A stretch of 64,000 nt of DNA from positions 124,001-188,000 of the forward strand of contig JALLLS010000062.1 in the NCBI GenBank assembly GCA_025094145.1, in the 5' to 3' direction. How positions within the stretch are numbered: position 1 is the first letter of the stretch; each line of letters begins with the position of its first letter. The position numbers and the translations under genes are program-made. Of this stretch, positions 23,949 to 36,977 are shown in pieces. Origin of the DNA: Spinellus fusiger (lineage: Eukaryota; Mucoromycota; Mucoromycetes; Mucorales; Phycomycetaceae). The notes under the pieces were generated by a model that was given only the letters and a program-made list of their open reading frames with translations, was not told the DNA's origin and did no database searches.

Positions 23949-25976
23949 TCAGTGTGATGACTGTGATGACTGTGTTACCAATTGCTGATATATTTTTGTT
24001 TTGATGAATCTGGGTACAGAATCTTGGGCCATGAGACGACAAATATGATCATTCACTTTATCATACATCTGCATAAGTGTCTTGAGACATTGTTCACTTG
24101 ATCCGTTAATAGTGAATATTATATTGTTTGGCTGGACAGGAATATTAAGGAAAGGCATGTCTTGGATAATTTCAAGCGAAATTCGGAAAGTGGCTGTTAC
24201 CAAATTAATAATGTTTTGACGAAGTACATGGTCGATATTGACATTTGATACTGAATTCATACTGATGTAAGTTTCGTAGATGATATAACAGTCTGTGAGA
24301 AGTTCTTTGAGCTCAATGCGACGTGATCTTGCCTTTTTTCTTAACGCATAGTAATCTGCCCAGAAGTTGATATTCTCTTCACAGAAATTAGCTATCATGA
24401 AATTACGAAAATGTGTTCTTGTTATATGGTTTTCAAGAATTTGTCGAAGGCGAATCCATTGAGTCTCTTGAGCCACTGAACTAAGGTTCTGTATAACATT
24501 TGGGTCTGTATTCTCTGCAAGTGCAAGGGGGTCAACCTCAGATCTCTCTATGCTTGTTGGTGTAGAAAGGCATTCATTCGTTAAAGAAAGTTCAGATGAG
24601 CTATCTTGAGATGAGCAATCGGATAGGATACTGGAGACTGACTTGTCACAATAGTCCGTTTTTTCAGAAATTCTCAGTCGGAGCATATGTTTAGTCATAT
24701 CATCAACAGTTGACTCCTGAGACACACCAGAGAATGAAACATCCAATAATGGAAGATTGGTGCCAGGCCGATCGGAACTTTCTTTAGCGTCTTCATGAGA
24801 GATGATAGCAGAAGGAATCTCCGTTGGATCAGAAACAGTTTGAAGGCCAGTAGATAAAACACGCTTGGCAATTGACTTGCGTCTCTTTACAGGCTGGCCC
24901 TGTACAGTTGAAGAAATACTGACAATGTCTGATGTTTTTAAAGATGCTTCGGGAGTTTTTGAATTTGTCTTGGGGTACCATCCAAGAATTGTCTGTCCAG
25001 ATTCAGTGACATAATACATTGTCCTTCTTGTTCTTTTGAAGAGAATAGAGTCATCTATAGAACTATTAGCTCTGTCTGATTTATCGAGCAGTTGAGTAAT
25101 CCAACCACAGTGAACAAACTCAGCTGCGATACTATCTGACTCTTCCTCAGACAGAACTGTAGTGTATTCATTTATCCACACATGGCATTGATAACCATAG
25201 AATATATGAGATAACTCATGCGACTTAATTCCCTCTAGTCCTATACAAGTGAAAGTAGATGAGTATTTTTTATAAAACATAATTCTCAGTAATGCATTGA
25301 AGCTTGCATAATACCTCCAACATCGTCAGCTAACAAAGTTTCGGTTGGTAACCAAGCCATCATCTTTTTAAATCCCGCTGTCATGTTGAGATGTTCAAAG
25401 GTAAGACTGTCTGTTTCCATAGACCGATCAAACTTAAAAATCCAAACGGACTTGATAGCACCAAGTGATTTCTCCAGGTGGGGAGGATTGACACCCGAAC
25501 GTTGAGCAAAGTCTTTAATTAAGAATTTTCCCTTGGGCGACACGTACCAAGTCGCTTTGTGCTTCATGGTAGAACACTCTGTGTCTGCTGCGTTTTCAAT
25601 TAGATGGCTGTTGAGCATATGTTGTCCTAGTGTCTTTGCCATTTCTCGGGACATGCTAAAAGTAGTAGTGGTACGTTTGGATATCAAAATAGTGGGATCA
25701 GAAGAATCGGGAGTTCGAATAACATGAACAAACTTAAGATCTGCAAGTTGAGCAACTACTTCGTCGCTGGTGATACTGTTGGGGTATGTGCGAAAGAAAG
25801 ATCGATGGCTTTTGAGTGGCAATTGTGTAATCAATGCACCAAAAATATCAAATAGGTCCTGTCAATAGTATGAGTTGATATCCAATGGTCTAAACTACCT
25901 TTGCAAAAGGGCGACCTGATGAAGTCAATCGCATTAAAGAAGTATAAGTTTCTGGAGAATGGCTACTGTTTTTCAT
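23949..25976 (-). CDS. DEP-RGS regulator of G-protein signalling (FlbA/Sst2-like)
   Basis: 637-aa GTPase-activating protein for heterotrimeric G-alpha subunits. Three exons: 25976-25899, 25858-25315 and 25240-23949, all GT-AG and in phase; the 74-bp second intron joins what otherwise look like two separate open frames. The N-terminal ~28-150 region holds a DEP-like module ('SGRPFAKDLFDIFGALITQ', then 'EMAKTLGQHMLNSHLIE'). A second DEP-type module is at about 219-300, followed by a Ser/Thr-rich linker. The RGS box is at about 474-630: 'HFRNFMIANFCEENINFW' matches the conserved RGS helix pattern with the FCxEN-x-x-FW core, and 'YETYISMNSVSNVNI' follows the expected spacing. DEP domains in yeast Sst2 tether the protein to the receptor tail; the same role is inferred here. 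Confidence 0.9.
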
Positions 25977-26900
25977 TGAGTGTTATGAAAAGAAGAAAAG
26001 AAACAAAAGAAAAGAAAAGGAAAATACAGTAAGGCATAAAATAAGTATAACTGAGATGAAAATAGGGTCACTATAATCTCTTTAAGTTGAAATCCATGAA
26101 TGTCAATTATTTATTCTTTTTCTGGATATCAAGATGCACCACGTGTATAATAAGAGATGGTCTATAGACTTCATACGTTGATATAAGTCTATATCTGTAT
26201 CTATAGCTATACATTATCTCATTAATTGCAATTGAAGCTGTAGGCTGGTGTAGATTAGTGTCTATGTACTCATATTGATAGAGATAAGTAGATATTCTCT
26301 TGTGAACTTACTACTGTAATGTGGTCTTATAATGATGGCTTAATAATACGAATAGGGACACTGTATCTCTGTGGAATTAACTTATTTATTGCCAAAAAAA
26401 CTGATACTTTTTTATTTTTATTTTCATCGTGTGTGTTATAATCACTATTTCCTATTCAGGCATCAAACAGTTGGTGTAGATTATTATTACTATATTTACA
26501 AGGTCATTATACTATAGACTTATGCTTGGCAAAGATATGGCATAATATCATATGAGCTGTACTCAATGCCTTCAGTAAAAGGAAATATTCTGACCAACTG
26601 TAATGGCCATAGATACTTATAAACACAGATAAAGAAATGTATGAGTGAGATACAATCCAAAAAAAAAAAAAAACCTTTAACTAGCAATGTGGATATTTAA
26701 TCATTTCATAACATCCTTCATTTAGGTCTAGGCTCCAGTAACTGTAAGACTATGTCACGTAACTCTATAATACATGTTCAATATTTATAATAAACCATTC
26801 TTTCACAACTTAATCAGGCTGCTATAGAAAATATATACAAATATAGAATATATGGAACCAATGCTTTTTTTTTTAAAAAAAAATGAAAAAAAAAAGTATA
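25977..26900. other. Intergenic
   Basis: Upstream region of the RGS gene and downstream region of CENP-S. AT-rich, with poly-A/T runs at 26659-26675 and 26867-26895. No gene recognised. Confidence 0.5.
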
Positions 26901-27585
26901 CTAGTCTTGCTCAGAGCGTTTTCTTTTTTCTGAAGTTCGTGTCGACATTTCCGCAGCTTTCTCGGATATACATTTATACTATAACATATGTCTATTAAAG
27001 ATAGAGATCTTGTTTACTTTCATACCAGTTCATTGTTTCGACGAGCACAAAGCTAGAATTGAAAGATGAGATATATTTATAGTATATGTCCTTACCAACA
27101 CATCATCCATAGACACAGTACTTCGTTTAGCATGTCTAACAATACATGAGTCAATTACCGAGAGAAATGCGAATAGAGTTGATAAGGTTAGTATTAGTAC
27201 TATTTCTATTGAGTTCTATAGGATATTATTCATAATTACTTGGAAAAAGATTCCAAATCCATGGCCATGGTTTCTATAAAGAGATTATTAAGTAGAAATA
27301 TTCTAGGAACCATTACCTGCTTGCTTGTAAACGACGTCTGCTAAAGTGGCTACAAAATCTGGAGTCACAGTCTTGTTCAAAGACTCAGCTAGATAAACAA
27401 GAATAAGGCACGTGGCTTTTGATACTCACGAAATACCTTCTCTTTGTGCAATCTGCTCCACGAAATACCACATAGCAGTTTCAACCTTTTTCTACACATC
27501 ATAAAATAAATAGATGACTTTTATATGTATATGTATATATATATATAGTTACGGGTCTGCTTTCATTCTCTTGAATTAGATCCAT
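26901..27585 (-). CDS. MHF1: CENP-S/MHF1 histone-fold protein
   Basis: A 112-aa protein assembled from seven tiny exons: 27585-27553, 27491-27437, 27388-27317, 27273-27240, 27135-27096, 27052-27026 and 26978-26901. Every junction is in phase and GT-AG. The spliced product has the CENP-S pattern: 'KVETAMWYFVEQIAQRE', 'TPDFVATLADVVYKQ', 'TMAMDLESFSKHAKRSTV', 'SMDDVLLCARRNNEL', then a basic tail 'TSEKRKRSEQD'. CENP-S pairs with CENP-X (MHF2) as a histone-fold tetramer that acts at the inner kinetochore and stimulates FANCM-type helicases in fork repair. The dense intron content hides it from single-exon ORF searches. Exon 1 has the weakest support. Confidence 0.88.
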
Positions 27586-29444
27586 GTTGATAAAAAGAAA
27601 GAGAAGACAGGGCAAAAGTGCGACAAGAAAACAAACAGTAGGGAAAAAGGGAAAAAATGTGAAAGGTGTAGTGATTCAATTGATGTCATCTTTATCTATA
27701 ATAAGATAATGAAAGGGTTGATGCATCACAAGAGTTTGTTTTGAACAAACTCCGTCAATGTTATTGTACAATCGACTCTCTGTTGATTAGCCTACAGACT
27801 CTCTTAATTGCACTACTTCTTGCGATTAGAACTTTATCTGTATAAGACAATCTATCAGCATATTGTTTCCTTTAGCAGATAATTCATTATAAGTGATATG
27901 CTTCTGTGATCAATATTAATTAACATAACATTGAAAATAGAATGGGCTTTGAAATAAAAGAGAAATGAATATAGCTCAAGATATAAAGCTTATCCATTAT
28001 ACACAAACTCAATTATATACTTCTTAACTGAAAACATATGAACACTATCCTTTTTGCTAAGAATTGTTCCTCCATAGTACAATCTGTCAACGTCTAGATA
28101 ATTACTCAGTAGATCCACAATAGACCAAACCATCACTACAAAAATATGCCATAATAGTTAGATCAGTCTATGCATATAACACACATAGTACTAAAGCACC
28201 ACTTGAATAGACTTTTATCCACTGATAGTCCTATACTTCAAACCTTCCTTTATTAAATACCATTCAAATACTCTTCCAAATACAGGAAACTAAAGCAAGA
28301 TTCGAGAAAAGGCAAGGTATAGTGAGTTGTATTGAGAGTTCAATTACAGTTGGTTGTGGCAAAAGACATAACCTGTTTACAATATCACCATTGTAAAACC
28401 TATCAAGGAACACTAAATATACTGAATAACAAAAGAGATCTCGAATTAGAAAAATAAATGATACAAAAGATACATACAGAATCCATATAAATCTATGATC
28501 CCATTTTGTTTGTCTTCAAAAAGGAAACTTGGCAAGTTAAAGGCATCTTTTATCAATATTAAATAGTTAAAGGTTACACTGTGTTATGTATGGCATGATA
28601 TATTTTGATACATTCAATTGTTTCTATTTCCCGTACAACTCAAAGATATAGAGTTTCATCAGTAAATAGTCTCACTTCAACACATGTTGGATTTTGTCAA
28701 TTATTTCTCATAATAGACGATGTGATCCATCTTTCTAGTTTAGATGAACGTCTACAATACATGTAACTCTATTTATATATTATAAGCATACTATCTACAT
28801 GAATGAAATCTTTATTTACCAGATTATGACTGCAAATAGATTCATATACTGAATATAGAATAAAATAAGATATTTTGTCTATGAGTAAGTCACATAATTA
28901 TATTAATATAAACCTATTGAATAAGAGTGAAATATAGATATTAGTGTTAGAACCTAATCAATCTATTTTCCTTCACTGCATCTATTAATCTAGTATATGC
29001 TTAATCATGGATTGAAAATATATAATAGTAAATTTCTAATGTAAGGCATTAATTATGATTTTCTGTTGGTCTGCTTTCTATATTAATAGCCAGAGATTCT
29101 AGCATAGTGCGATTAACACAATGAATGAAGTTTTCTTTTTCTTTAATAAATTAAACTGTAAATTTTCTGTATTTATACTGATAAGAGTTCCCGATAAAAT
29201 AATACATTAGTATGTAGAAAGAAATAAAAAACTTCCTATACTATCGTTAGTCACTCATGTATACTATTAGATGATACAGTAATTTCTAAAGACTTGTGAT
29301 TTTTTTAGATTCTCTGATTCTATTTCTTGTATCATGTTCTTCTAGTTGTTGTTGTTTTTATAACTATAATAATAAAGATACAATAAACACATCTTATAGT
29401 CCTCAAACTTATATAATGAATTGAAAAGCTCAACAGAATTATAG
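27586..29444. other. Long AT-rich intergenic stretch
   Basis: No coding or RNA feature could be supported. Composition is very AT-rich with no recognisable transposon ends. Confidence 0.4.
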
Positions 29445-30050
29445 TTAAAAGTTTATCAGATAGATAGTCCTAGCATTTGGTACTATCACCCCTTGCTTCA
29501 ATGACAGTCTTGCATCTATTAGGCATGTTCTCAATGAGACTTTTGATCTTCTTCGTATGTATTTTTTTTGCCATTCAAGTAACAGGATATTCTCCAAATC
29601 CCTAAGAGTACTTTGGGCAATCATTCTCATTCGAATCTCAATACAACTAAGACTATCAATGCTGATTTTTATTAGGCATAATCATTCCACCCCTTTTCTA
29701 GACATAAAGCCTCACACCACACTCTACCACTACCAAATTTCCTAGTAGTCATCAAATTCTTTGGGAGAGATATGTCCTTTTGGATGACTCTGTTGTAGTT
29801 GTTATTCGAGATGAGCTGGTATCTTAACTTATCTGAATGGATTATTATACATCATTGTTCACCGGTTCAGTCGGTGTGGTCTTTAGCTCAAGCAAGTCTT
29901 TTTTTTTGCATAAAACTCCTTTTCTTTCTAGAGAGTGTTAGACCAATACGACATGTTAGATATATATTCAGAAACTCACCCTCGTGGAGAATAGGACAAA
30001 ACAAAAGATAGAAGATGATAGGACATCTATCATTTGTTGAAGGCTGGATT
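29445..30050 (-). pseudogene. Tc1/mariner transposase relic
   Basis: In minus orientation the strand can be read as 'KNLMTTRKFGSGRVW' (the KFGGGSVMVW block of Tc1 transposases) and later 'STLRDLENILLLEWQKK', the end of the DDE domain, followed by a degenerate C-terminus. Frameshifts and stops are frequent, and the part that should carry the last catalytic Asp/Glu has been lost between the two blocks. Confidence 0.55.
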
Positions 30051-30119
30051 AAAATTGACTGTCATCGCAAATGTAGTTGTAATAAAGCCCACAGATCAAA
30101 ATAGTATCAGAAACATCAA

Positions 30120-30893
30120 AGAACATGGGTCACCATTACGTTTAAAGAGTCATTATATATATATAAAGTGAATGATAGAAGTGCTTGTTTTATTAGAAAA
30201 TTTAGAGAACATTAAAATCCTGATTCTATTATTTCAATAGTGTAGTTTGGTGTCAATGGGATCATGCTTTGGAGCTGTTTTTAGAAAGTATATATTTGAC
30301 CTACGGGTCTTTGTTGGTGGTACTGTAAACCAAGACAAATGTATCAGAGATTTGGCTGGTGAATTTTATTCTTGGTACATTTACTTGCACTATAAAAGAG
30401 GACAGTGTGTTTCTATTACAATAAGAGGATATTGGCTGTCCTACTAAAACCTATGCTGGATGCTGGAAAGAGACACATCAAATTAGGGTACTCTGAGTAC
30501 TATCATACAAATCCCTGACCTGAACTCAATTGAACACATCTGGTATGTATTGGAAAGACAGATTGAAAAAGGAAGGGTATCTATTACCAATATTGAATGT
30601 TTGAAGGCACTACTTGCAGAGGAGTGGAAGAGAGTTAGTATTGAACCTGCACAACAATAAATCCAAACTATGACTGATACTGTTCAGTCATTGATGCCAA
30701 AGAAGGCTCTACAAGATATTAATTATTTTATTATTATTTTGTTTTATATAATTAAAGATATTAAGCCTTGGTATGCTTAAGTCTGAAGCTTATAGATCAA
30801 ACATAAAGTGTCTTATTTAATGTTGAACATACCTAATCTATTTCCTGATATTTATTTTCAAAGGTATTCAATTCAATCAAGTGTGACTGTATA
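30120..30893 (+). pseudogene. Tc1/mariner transposase relic with 3' TIR
   Basis: The plus strand encodes 'FVGGTVNQDKCIRDLAGEF' (DDE region), then 'PDLNSIEHIWYVLERQIEK', the conserved PDLNPIEHLW motif with Pro to Ser, and a terminal 'TVQSLMPKKALQDI' corresponding to the QAVIDAKGG end. The 3' inverted repeat ends near 30893 (TTGATTGAATTGAATAC in complement). The same terminus occurs at 0.66-0.83 kb and 38.18-38.30 kb. It lies head to tail against the opposite-strand relic just before it. Confidence 0.65.
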
Positions 30894-32475
30894 AGCTATG
30901 TATAAATTGTTTGTGAAATTTACATTTGTTTTTTTAAAATTAAAAATTAAAAGTAAAATAAAACGCTTTTATGATATTCATACTAAGCTCTTCTTTCTGT
31001 ATATTAATCAAGTATTTTATTATTATAATTTATGAAAGAGAGATAGACTATACATTGTTAATTTCACCTTTAGTTCTTGACTAAATATGCTTATTACTTC
31101 ATACCCTACTAAAAGGCCTAGTTTACTTTGTGAACCGCACAAAATGCATATTCTTGTCTTTATTACTGCAACACATGGCTGATATTCTGATAAATACCAA
31201 TTAAGACATTAAACTATTTATTCATTGGAAAGATTTGTTTTTGTCACACACCCTAAGAAGATGATACTATTTGCATTGTGGTGAAAAGTCCAAGTCGAAG
31301 ATAAGTTGAACTTTATTTCATCTCTATATAGGAGAAACACATACCTAATATTCTTTTACTGCCTTGTATTGATTGTAGTTCTAGAGTTTTTAGTGTCAAA
31401 GGTAATGAACCAAACTTAGTAAACTACTGTAAGAAACAAGTCAGCATTGTTAGTTTGTTAGTAGTTACACACCAAGATGTTTTTATGGTTTATTAGATAA
31501 TTACCATTAACCTATTTCTTGAAGACTCTGATTGGCTTAATTATTTTTCCTCTGTTTAAATGAATAAATTAAAGTATCTGCTGGCCTAGTTGCCCCAGAA
31601 GAGACACTGTATTCTTATCAATGATGTCTGAATTTAATGCTGAGAAAATAGTATAGAAAATATAAAAGGAAGTTATCTAACCTTCAATAATCTTTAATAT
31701 TCTAAATACTTTAATGACGAATCTAAAATACAGTTTCATACAAGTGTGCACTTAACAGTATCCTTGTTTATGATAGGTTGGATACTTAAGTCAATTTAGA
31801 GTCATATTTCTTTATAAAGAATTAATTCAAATACAATATGAATACTATGAGTATCCTCATATGAGTGCCTATACTAACTTTATCTTATTAGTTCTATGAA
31901 GAAAATACATGCTTGATAATTATAAAAGATGGAATATGAAAAAGATATTCTATCCGAATTGATCTTAATAAAGATGTGTCAAATTCATAACTGATACTGA
32001 AGTTGGATAGGGGTTGTCATTGTGACTAACTCTGCCTGACTTATTGCTCTTTTCATACTCTAGTAAAAGTAGCAAGAGTCATGAACATGATTAACCAACC
32101 GTTCTGTTCATTAACACTTTTATTTATAATTCATATGACTCTATAAACTATTTTATCAAATTAAGAAATTATCTAATCTAATACTTGGTTCTTCTATAAA
32201 CAAAAACAAAAAAGACATTTTTCAACATAAATCGTTAACTGGTAGATACACTATTCCCACAAACTATCCTATCAATATAGGGGAATATAGTTAACACCAA
32301 TGTGGGGGTGAAGATGGTACTTAAAAGTCAGAAATATCTCCTGTGTGTAAGCAAGCCACCAAACTAATTTATCTCCTCGTGACAAGACCTCCAACAGTGA
32401 TTTGATTTGGGCCAGAAGGTAACCGTGCATTTTAATCCTCTTCTGCAAGCTGTGTTTCAAAAGAAGCTTTTTCTC
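30894..32475. other. Intergenic with one decayed TIR
   Basis: Mostly featureless. At about 32310-32352 the sequence ACTTAAAAGTCAGAAATATC followed by TCCTGTGTGTA resembles the outer end of the CACACC-TIR family, and CACACACCCTAAGAAGAT at 31246 resembles the opposite end. A very old copy may therefore span 31.2-32.35 kb, but the inside is not alignable by eye. Confidence 0.3.
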
Positions 32476-33503
32476 ATGCCCATCCCATCTGCACCCACTC
32501 TCGATCAAGAACGAAAAGCAACACCATGCAATAGGTGTACAGATATTCAGCAGAATTGTTCTCATACAAAGCATACCAAACGGCCCGCTGTTTCACTTGC
32601 TCCTCCTAAAGAAGACGAGCAGACCATCTGTCATGAGAGCACGAAAAAGCGACGACGCATTCCTCTCTTAACATCTCGTACAGAAGACGATGTGTGGGTG
32701 GATTTATCAGAACAAAGAATACAGAATTCTCGTTTGGGTGCTCTTTATGCTGGTTCCCAGTTTAAAGGCCTTCAGACATGTGGAACCACCAGCTACGAAG
32801 TGGTTGTTGATATTCAGGTATTGAGTCCATAAGCCTATTAATATTAAACTTGGATGGTATCTTTAGCGTGTAGATCTGAATGAGAGTATAATGAGTGGAT
32901 ATCTGAACATTAAAGGATTGACCACTGAGTTCCCAGAATTGACAGTAAGTATACAGAAAATCAGTGGAAGCCCCCATACAAAAGAAAGAGAGAACAATAA
33001 TGTCCATAGACCTATTTCGAAGGAGAGATTATAGGACCAAAGCACTCATTTCTAACAAGGAAATGGCAGACACAGCAGATTATTGACCGTACACACTGGG
33101 TAATCCATTAAAGATAGTAGAAAGTGCTTCTGTTTTCTAATACTGTTTTTTTAGGAGCGGTTCGCGTCATTTGAACCTTACCTATCAATCTTTAACCGAG
33201 ATGACTTTGTATATGATCCAACGGATAAAGATTTTGTTTATATGCGATGGAAAGAACAGTTCTTAGTACCAGACCACCGAGTCCACAGTATTGATGGTGC
33301 TAGTTTCGCAGGTTTCTATTATATATGTTACCAGCGATCACGCAACAAAATTCTAGGTTTTTACTATTTCCGTCATCATACAGAGCTGTAAGTAATAGAC
33401 AAAATATAGAGAAAGAGTATTTTATTCATGACATTGTAGATTTCAGGAATTGTCACTCGACTATGTTGAACAGCGTTGCTTTGGTAGCTTTGAATTTCGC
33501 TGA
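32476..33503 (+). CDS. GID4: GID4/VID24, GID E3 ligase substrate receptor
   Basis: 268-aa protein in five in-phase GT-AG exons: 32476-32817, 32867-32944, 33010-33099, 33155-33387 and 33440-33503. The beta-barrel domain starts at about residue 83 with '[17 protein letters not shown]' and includes 'GYLNIKGLT', 'YFEGEIIG', 'HSFLTRKW', '[16 protein letters not shown]' and '[13 protein letters not shown]', and ends in 'GSFEFR'; these are GID4 signatures. GID4 recognises Pro/N-degrons of gluconeogenic enzymes and recruits them to the GID/CTLH ubiquitin ligase. The N-terminal 80 residues are basic and divergent, with a Cys pair 'CNRC' and a possible nuclear-type 'KKRRR'. ATG 32476 is the first in frame after upstream stops. 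Confidence 0.93.
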
Positions 33504-34439
33504 GTAACCACTCTTTCTTCTCTCTCTTTCACCGTGCGATAGATGGATGGAATTCCCAATCAAATGCAAGATATTCTACTGCTATGTATATATTGCCTAT
33601 GATTTTTATTTTTATACGCACATTTGGACATCATGAGTGTTCTTTCTGCCCTTTTTCTTCTAGACGTCCTTTAAATATTTTACTACACACCCAAGGATTT
33701 TCTGGCCTTTAAGCGGTGATATCTCCTTTCTTTTATGGAACTGCGTTCAAAATTAAAAGGTCTGAGGACATCCAAATAATTGTTTCTTTTTGTGGATACC
33801 TCAATATTAAATTGTATTATCAATAAAATATATTGTTTATGAATAAAATTGTTGATGGATAAAAATGTTTATTATAATATAGCTAATACTGTACAATCAC
33901 TATAGATACTACTGTTCTAGGTGTATTCCCTCATAGCAATAAAATCTATATCCCAAAATTATAATGATTTATCCTTGGAAGATAAATAGTTATGCTCAGG
34001 AGTATACTTTAGACACCCTAGACAGTATAGAAGACCACCTAAGACTGACTTGAGAAGAGTATTTATTTATTAACAATACAATGAGCTCAAGCCGAGATGA
34101 AGACACTGTTTACCTTTTTATCACTAGAATAGTCCTTGGTAGTGTCTATCACCTCCTTCTATTGTATCTCTTTGTTAAGAATAGTGCATTACCTTGCTCA
34201 GTTATTCTCATCTTGAAGAGTATTTGGGTATTAAGTTGTGTGTGCAGTGCGGGAAATAACAAGATAATAACAAGACCAAAGAATAAAAAACAAAAACAAA
34301 AAGATTCACATTCTGGTGAGGTATACAGTCCCATACAATAAATGAGTGGACAGCAAATTTATTTTCTATTTTCTATTTTACAACTTATTCAAAAAATAAC
34401 TCCAAACAATAGAAATCAACCAACTCTTAGTCAAGCACA

Positions 34440-34605
34440 TAAAGATGGTCCTATCAAAAGAAGAGATCATAATATGTTTATTAGAGGTCAAATCATAGGA
34501 CAATAGAAAAGACATGCCACTTACTAAGAGATTGCTGACGATATCGACATCCCAAAGAGCACAGTGGGCAAGAGTGTCCTATTGTATAAAAACAAAGGCT
34601 CTGTT
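34440..34605 (+). pseudogene. Tc1-type transposase N-terminal HTH remnant
   Basis: One frame reads 'HKDGPIKRRDHNMFIRGQI' and, past two stop codons, 'EIADDIDIPKSTVGKSV'. The latter matches the helix-turn-helix of Tc1/mariner transposases (EIA-x-x-hydrophobic-x-IP-x-STV). The rest of the transposase is not recognisable in this copy. This links the Fanzor carrier to the Tc1/mariner class independently of its TA target sites. Confidence 0.55.
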
Positions 34606-34900
34606 ACAAATCACTGAGCAATATCTTTATAATAAGAATTTCTGTTCACTCATTTGTTGTATGGGACTGTATATGTGCATAGAAAACCCATGGGATTCAC
34701 AGCCTCCATTGATAGATATACAAGCTTTATGCTTCAGCACAACTTATTTTTAAAATCACAGATTGAATGAATGGCATATGAAAAACTGTTATAAAACAGA
34801 AATAGCATAAAAAGAAAAGGTCAACTTATCTTTCTTTTCTTTTCTTCATGGAATCTGCTCTAAAGATTGTAGCAGTGAAGAACTCAATCACTAGTATCGG

Positions 34901-35311
34901 ATGGAAACCGGGTTACCTCTGTCAGGACATACATCTTCAATAGTCAATTATGAAAGGTTTGCAAGATACCTCGAGGAAAGAGCCAGAGTCACCCCAGTAC
35001 TGTATAACCATTATTCAAATGAAGGTACTCCTACTATGGAAAACTGGTATACCAATGGTTTACTCCCATTTCGTAAAATGAAGCCTTTGATTTTTATTAA
35101 TCAACAACAATCAGACAAATATCTAGCTAGTAGTGACCAATTCACCAAAACATCAAAAAAAAAAGAATCCGGTGTAGTTATCGCTACACTACATCCAAAT
35201 ACACGTAAGTCTTTTTTGAACCATACTACATTTCTACACTATTTTATTTCCCAAAAAATGCACCAATACTTTCTGAAAATACCCTTTTCTAAACACACCA
35301 GCCAATCATAA
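34901..35311 (+). pseudogene. Fanzor-like middle segment, type b carrier
   Basis: An open 136-aa frame starting 'METGLPLSGHTSSIV' contains 'LLPFRKMKPLIFINQQQSD', which fits the Fanzor segment 'PFRKLK-x-x-x-YINQQQ-D' that precedes the first RuvC Asp. After 'SGVVIATLHPN' the similarity stops and the frame runs into the element's terminal non-coding sequence, so the catalytic half is missing. The identical frame occurs in copy 5 (38845-38435, minus) and a broken version in copy 3. Family assignment is by motif memory. Confidence 0.5.
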
Positions 35312-35459
35312 AAAGTGTTATCTTATTTTCCGTGTATCTACTTTTATATCCCAAAAATCTTTAGGTGTGCATGAAAGTGACCCTCAATAAATAACCGCCT
35401 CTTTTTATATTTTCAAATCCCGGGCTATTGTTATACCAAAAAAAAAATAACATATACTA

Positions 35460-36545
35460 TCTTTTTCTTTCATAACACTTCTTTTCTTATAATGTCTCAC
35501 TCATACAACACTGAAAACATCTTAAATAGAACCCCCTAAGATGTATAGAAAAGATATCTACTTTGAAACTTGTTCAGCTATCATTCGCCAGGTGCTAAAC
35601 ATGAAATATACTCAGGTCGAGGCATCTAGTATGTTCAACGTGCCTACTTCCACTGTGTGAGACATAGTGAACCACTACAAGGCAATAGGCTTAGTGGTAA
35701 CTTCTTCCAAGAGTAGCTTTAAGAGAAATTTGGACGACAGAGCCCTCTGGTGGTTGAGAAGAAAAGTAATGAGCAAATCTCACTAGACTAAAGTGGCTAC
35801 CATGGCAGACATGGCCATCAAGGTTACAGACAAGACTTTGAAGAAGTACCTCAACGAAATGAGCTTTTATTCATTTATTCCGGTGGTTAATTCTCTTCTC
35901 ACTAAGAAACATATGGAAGTAAGGCTTCAGTGGACCCATGAGCAGTGGTGTGAGGTCTTCTAGTCCGATGAGTCCAGAGTCAAACTCATGAGCTATGACA
36001 GGAGGGTAAAACTCATCAGACAGCTTGTTATGGCCTTTGATCCTAATAATGTCTTAGAAACAAGGAAGTTTGCAGGTAGTGGAGTGATGGATCGTAGTGG
36101 AGAGTAGGACAAACCCCGACAAGTACATCAATGTCTTGGGAGAAGTCTACTGCCCTGAACTCAAGCATTACTCTCTCTCTCTCTTAAACCCTGGAGTCAG
36201 CCACTGTCTACAGGATAACAGTGCTATACACTATACGAGCAAAAAACTAGAGAATGGAAGGCAGCAAATTATATAGTAGTGACTCTTTATTGGTCCTTAC
36301 AATACTTACCTCAATCCAATGGAGCATTTGTGGGCCCACCTTAAAAAGGTTATCAGGAAGGATATGATGGTATATACCACCCAACAGAAATTGAAGGCTG
36401 TTTTGGTGCTAGAATAAGGTAAAATATCAAAGGCAATAGATACTCTCATTGCCAGCATGGGGTGATGTCAGGCTGTCATTGATGCCAAAGAATAATAGTG
36501 GCTAATAAGTAACCTTGTAATAAAGACTACTGTTTTGTATTTTAA
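35460..36545 (+). pseudogene. Tc1-like transposase relic, family B copy 1
   Basis: The plus strand reads 'MYRKDIYFETCSAI', a Tc1-type HTH ('EASSMFNVPTSTV'), then 'MAIKVTDKTLKKYLNEM', 'SDESRVKLMSYDRR' (first DDE block) and a remnant of the C-terminal 'MEHLWAHLKK' and 'VIDAKE' blocks in other frames. Numerous stops and frameshifts. Sister copies lie at 58.3-59.1 and 62.9-63.99 kb. Confidence 0.65.
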
Positions 36546-36977
36546 ACACTATTCTATGTATCTATTAAAAGTTTTATGTCTTTATCTAATGAATTCATAG
36601 TTATAATACTATTAAAAAGTATAAATCTAATAAAAGAAGATATGTATTTGAAAAGAATCTATTATATTTTACTGCTCACTTTATATTCACTAAAACCTTA
36701 TCATAGGATTTGTGAAGATATATCCTATAACACCAACAATTAGTCTCAGTAATATTGTCATATTTCTTTTTGCTTAATCAATCTGACATACTCTTTTAAA
36801 AAAAACAGTACATTATAATATATGCGCATAAATGACATCATAAAGCAGTTGGCAGATTAATTCTTAGTGTACTCTACTAGACATTATAATGTCTTTTTGC
36901 ATGAAAAAATTCAATAAGATACACTTTATTATCACTTTTTAGATAGTTTAACTGTATCATGGGTTTCCTTCAGTTAG

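Larger units (their letters stand above)
33684..35371 (+). mobile_element. CACACC-TIR element copy 4 (Tc1-type HTH plus Fanzor segment)
   Basis: Left TIR TACACACCCAAGGATTTTCT at 33684; right TIR CAAAAATCTTTAGGTGTGCA, ending about 35371. It is almost identical to copy 5 in inverted orientation. The inside includes the family's common left block, a Tc1-type transposase helix-turn-helix (about 34440-34600), and a Fanzor-like segment (34901-35311). It lies 180 bp downstream of GID4. Confidence 0.75.
33903..35371 (+). repeat. Left arm of large inverted repeat
   Basis: About 1.47 kb, nearly identical to the reverse complement of 38375-39845; at least two long open frames (86 and 136 aa) are residue-for-residue identical in both arms. 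The arms are copies 4 and 5 of the same element. Confidence 0.85.

Noticed and set aside
25241..25314. Two separate genes for the DEP and RGS parts
   Set aside because: A 74-bp GT-AG intron joins the frames in phase and gives the standard fungal DEP-RGS architecture.
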